Assembly: GCA_900556865.1 (NCBI GenBank)
Contig: USQS01000033.1
Location: 1 to 8,806, forward strand
Reading direction: 5' to 3'
DNA: 8,806 nt
DNA from: an uncultured Clostridium sp.
GTDB lineage: Bacteria; Bacillota; Clostridia; TANB77; CAG-508
In this document: positions 8,276-8,806 of the stretch, piece by piece
How positions within the stretch are numbered: the stretch's first letter is position 1
How the letters are laid out: the number at the start of each line of letters is the position of its first letter
Program-made: the position numbers and the translations under genes
Notes under the pieces: generated by a model
What the model was told of the DNA's origin: nothing
The model's input: only the letters and a program-made list of their open reading frames with translations
Database searches by the model: none

Positions 8276-8642
8276 ATGCCTATTCTTTTTGGAGCTATAT
8301 CAGGTTTTATTAGCAGTATGGGAATGCGGAGGAGGAACTGTTCTTATTTATTTGCTTACTGCATTTTTAGGAATTTCACAACATGTTGCCCAAGGTGCAA
8401 ATTTGGTGTTCTTTGTGCCAACTTGTGTTGTGGCAATTATTATAAATTTGAAAAATAAAAATATTGATTTAAAATTAGCTAAAATTATAACATTAATGGG
8501 AATAATAGGAGCTGTAATTGGTGCAAAAATTTCTGTTAATATGGATGTTTCGCATTTAAGAAAGTATTTTGGCTTTTTTCTTATTTTGGTTGCATGTTAT
8601 GAAATTTATTCTTTAATAAAAAGTAGAAAGAAAATAGTTTAG
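8276..8642 (+). CDS. half-length TauE/SafE (TSUP) family membrane protein, second of a pair, read through a +1 frameshift at CGG (8327)
   Basis: This is the partner of the preceding TauE half-protein. From ATG 8276 the protein reads MPILFGAISGFISSMGM, a typical TauE first helix. The zero frame then meets CGG at codon 18. Skipping C8327 gives GGGTVLIYLL and an open frame to TAG 8642, for 121 aa with about four membrane segments and a basic C-terminus (KSRKK). The join restores the glycine signature seen at the same place in the neighbour (STGGG). Without the shift the product is 60 aa and ends at 8458, with an arginine- and cysteine-rich tail unlike any transporter. A start at 8247 would avoid the shift but loses the conserved first helix. 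A role as half of an anion exporter is inferred from family and pairing. Confidence 0.82.
8327..8330 (+). other. +1 frameshift site CGGA in the TauE glycine motif
   Basis: Zero-frame reading is GGA ATG CGG AGG AGG AAC. Skipping C8327 gives GGA ATG GGA GGA GGA ACT, that is G-M-G-G-G-T, the conserved TSUP motif. The preceding codon here is ATG, unrelated to the GCT, TCA and GCA at the other sites, so a shared P-site slippery tRNA is unlikely. Confidence 0.8.
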
Positions 8643-8744
8643 CTTCATTCAGTTCTTTTTACTAATGCTGTTTATATTCGGTTAGATTGAGAATAATAGA
8701 TTGTTTTCCAACTCTAATGGCTCAATACATAATTTAAGTGTTTC
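8643..8744. other. non-coding stretch after the TauE pair
   Basis: No open reading frame with a ribosome-binding site, no RNA gene and no convincing intrinsic terminator is seen here. A terminator for the upstream genes would be expected in this stretch or in the inverted repeat that follows. Confidence 0.4.
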
Positions 8745-8806
8745 TAAACATAATTTTCGGCACCCTTTCACGGCGCAAAAGCGAACATTTTCCAAAAATT
8801 ATGTTA
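8745..8806. repeat. inverted repeat, possibly truncated by the window end
   Basis: AACATAATTTTCGG (8747-8760) matches the reverse complement of CCAAAAATTATGTT (8792-8805) at 13 of 14 positions. The intervening 31 nt are GC-richer and hold a small hairpin, CGC-AAAA-GCG (8773-8782). The plan of AT-rich arms around a GC-richer core resembles the element at 1460-1672, but the sequences differ. It may be a terminator-like structure or another short palindromic repeat. The right end cannot be defined. Confidence 0.5.

Noticed and set aside
2036..8330. The four breaks as random sequencing or assembly errors
   Set aside because: Typical indel errors would hit the many long A or T runs, and none of those breaks a frame here. 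All four are the same inserted C before GG in zero-frame CGG. A systematic basecalling error at a CGG context is still possible, but the out-of-frame CGG sites show no such insertion. Raw reads would settle it.
1..8806. tRNA, rRNA, riboswitch or CRISPR array
   Set aside because: No cloverleaf with a T-loop consensus, no rRNA signature, no known riboswitch core and no regularly spaced repeats were seen on either strand. In particular, no tRNA that could explain the CGG decoding lies here.

Overview
The window is AT-rich, gene-dense bacterial DNA with Clostridia-like genes: mutS2, addA (AddAB-type rather than RecBCD), priA and paired half-length TauE/SafE proteins. Shine-Dalgarno sequences are strong and most arginines are AGA. 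This fits an uncultured low-GC Firmicute, probably from the Clostridia or a relative. No rRNA or tRNA is present, so placement rests on gene content and composition.

Layout. Positions 1-1377 (minus strand) carry the N-terminal 459 codons of mutS2, which runs off the left edge. A divergent intergenic region (1378-1788) holds a putative mutS2 promoter, a 213-bp palindromic MITE-like element (1460-1672) flanked by TTTACT direct repeats, and a strong sigma-A-type promoter (1713-1741). That promoter serves a rightward cluster: a 51-aa protein of unknown function (1789-1944), addA (1964-5597) and priA (5611-7832). Two half-size TauE/SafE membrane proteins follow (7865-8218 and 8276-8642), then about 160 bp of non-coding DNA ending in an inverted repeat cut by the window edge.

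The main observation is that addA, priA and the second TauE gene are each interrupted by +1 frameshifts, four in all, with one shared signature. At each site the zero frame presents the codon CGG, and skipping its C lets the following GGA or GGT be read as a conserved glycine. The sites fall in the AddA Walker A loop, the PriA Walker A loop, PriA helicase motif VI and the TauE GGG motif. In about 2,700 reconstructed codons CGG occurs in frame only at these four places, never as an ordinary arginine codon. The trinucleotide does occur out of frame, about eleven times in the coding strands. Arginine is written AGA, AGG, CGT, CGC and once CGA. No other frame disruption was found.

The simplest biological reading is that CGG is an unassigned or hungry codon in this organism and that CGGN is decoded with a +1 shift as glycine. 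This resembles the AGGY and CCCCU frameshifts known from Perkinsus mitochondrial cox1. The alternative is a systematic sequencing or assembly artefact, or real mutations. The identical signature, the absence of homopolymer slippage and the intact downstream frames argue against these but cannot exclude them.

Together the genes form a genome-maintenance cluster: AddA for end resection and recombination, PriA for replication restart, and divergent MutS2 for recombination or ribosome rescue. A probable small-anion export system follows. addB, the usual partner of addA, is not in the window.
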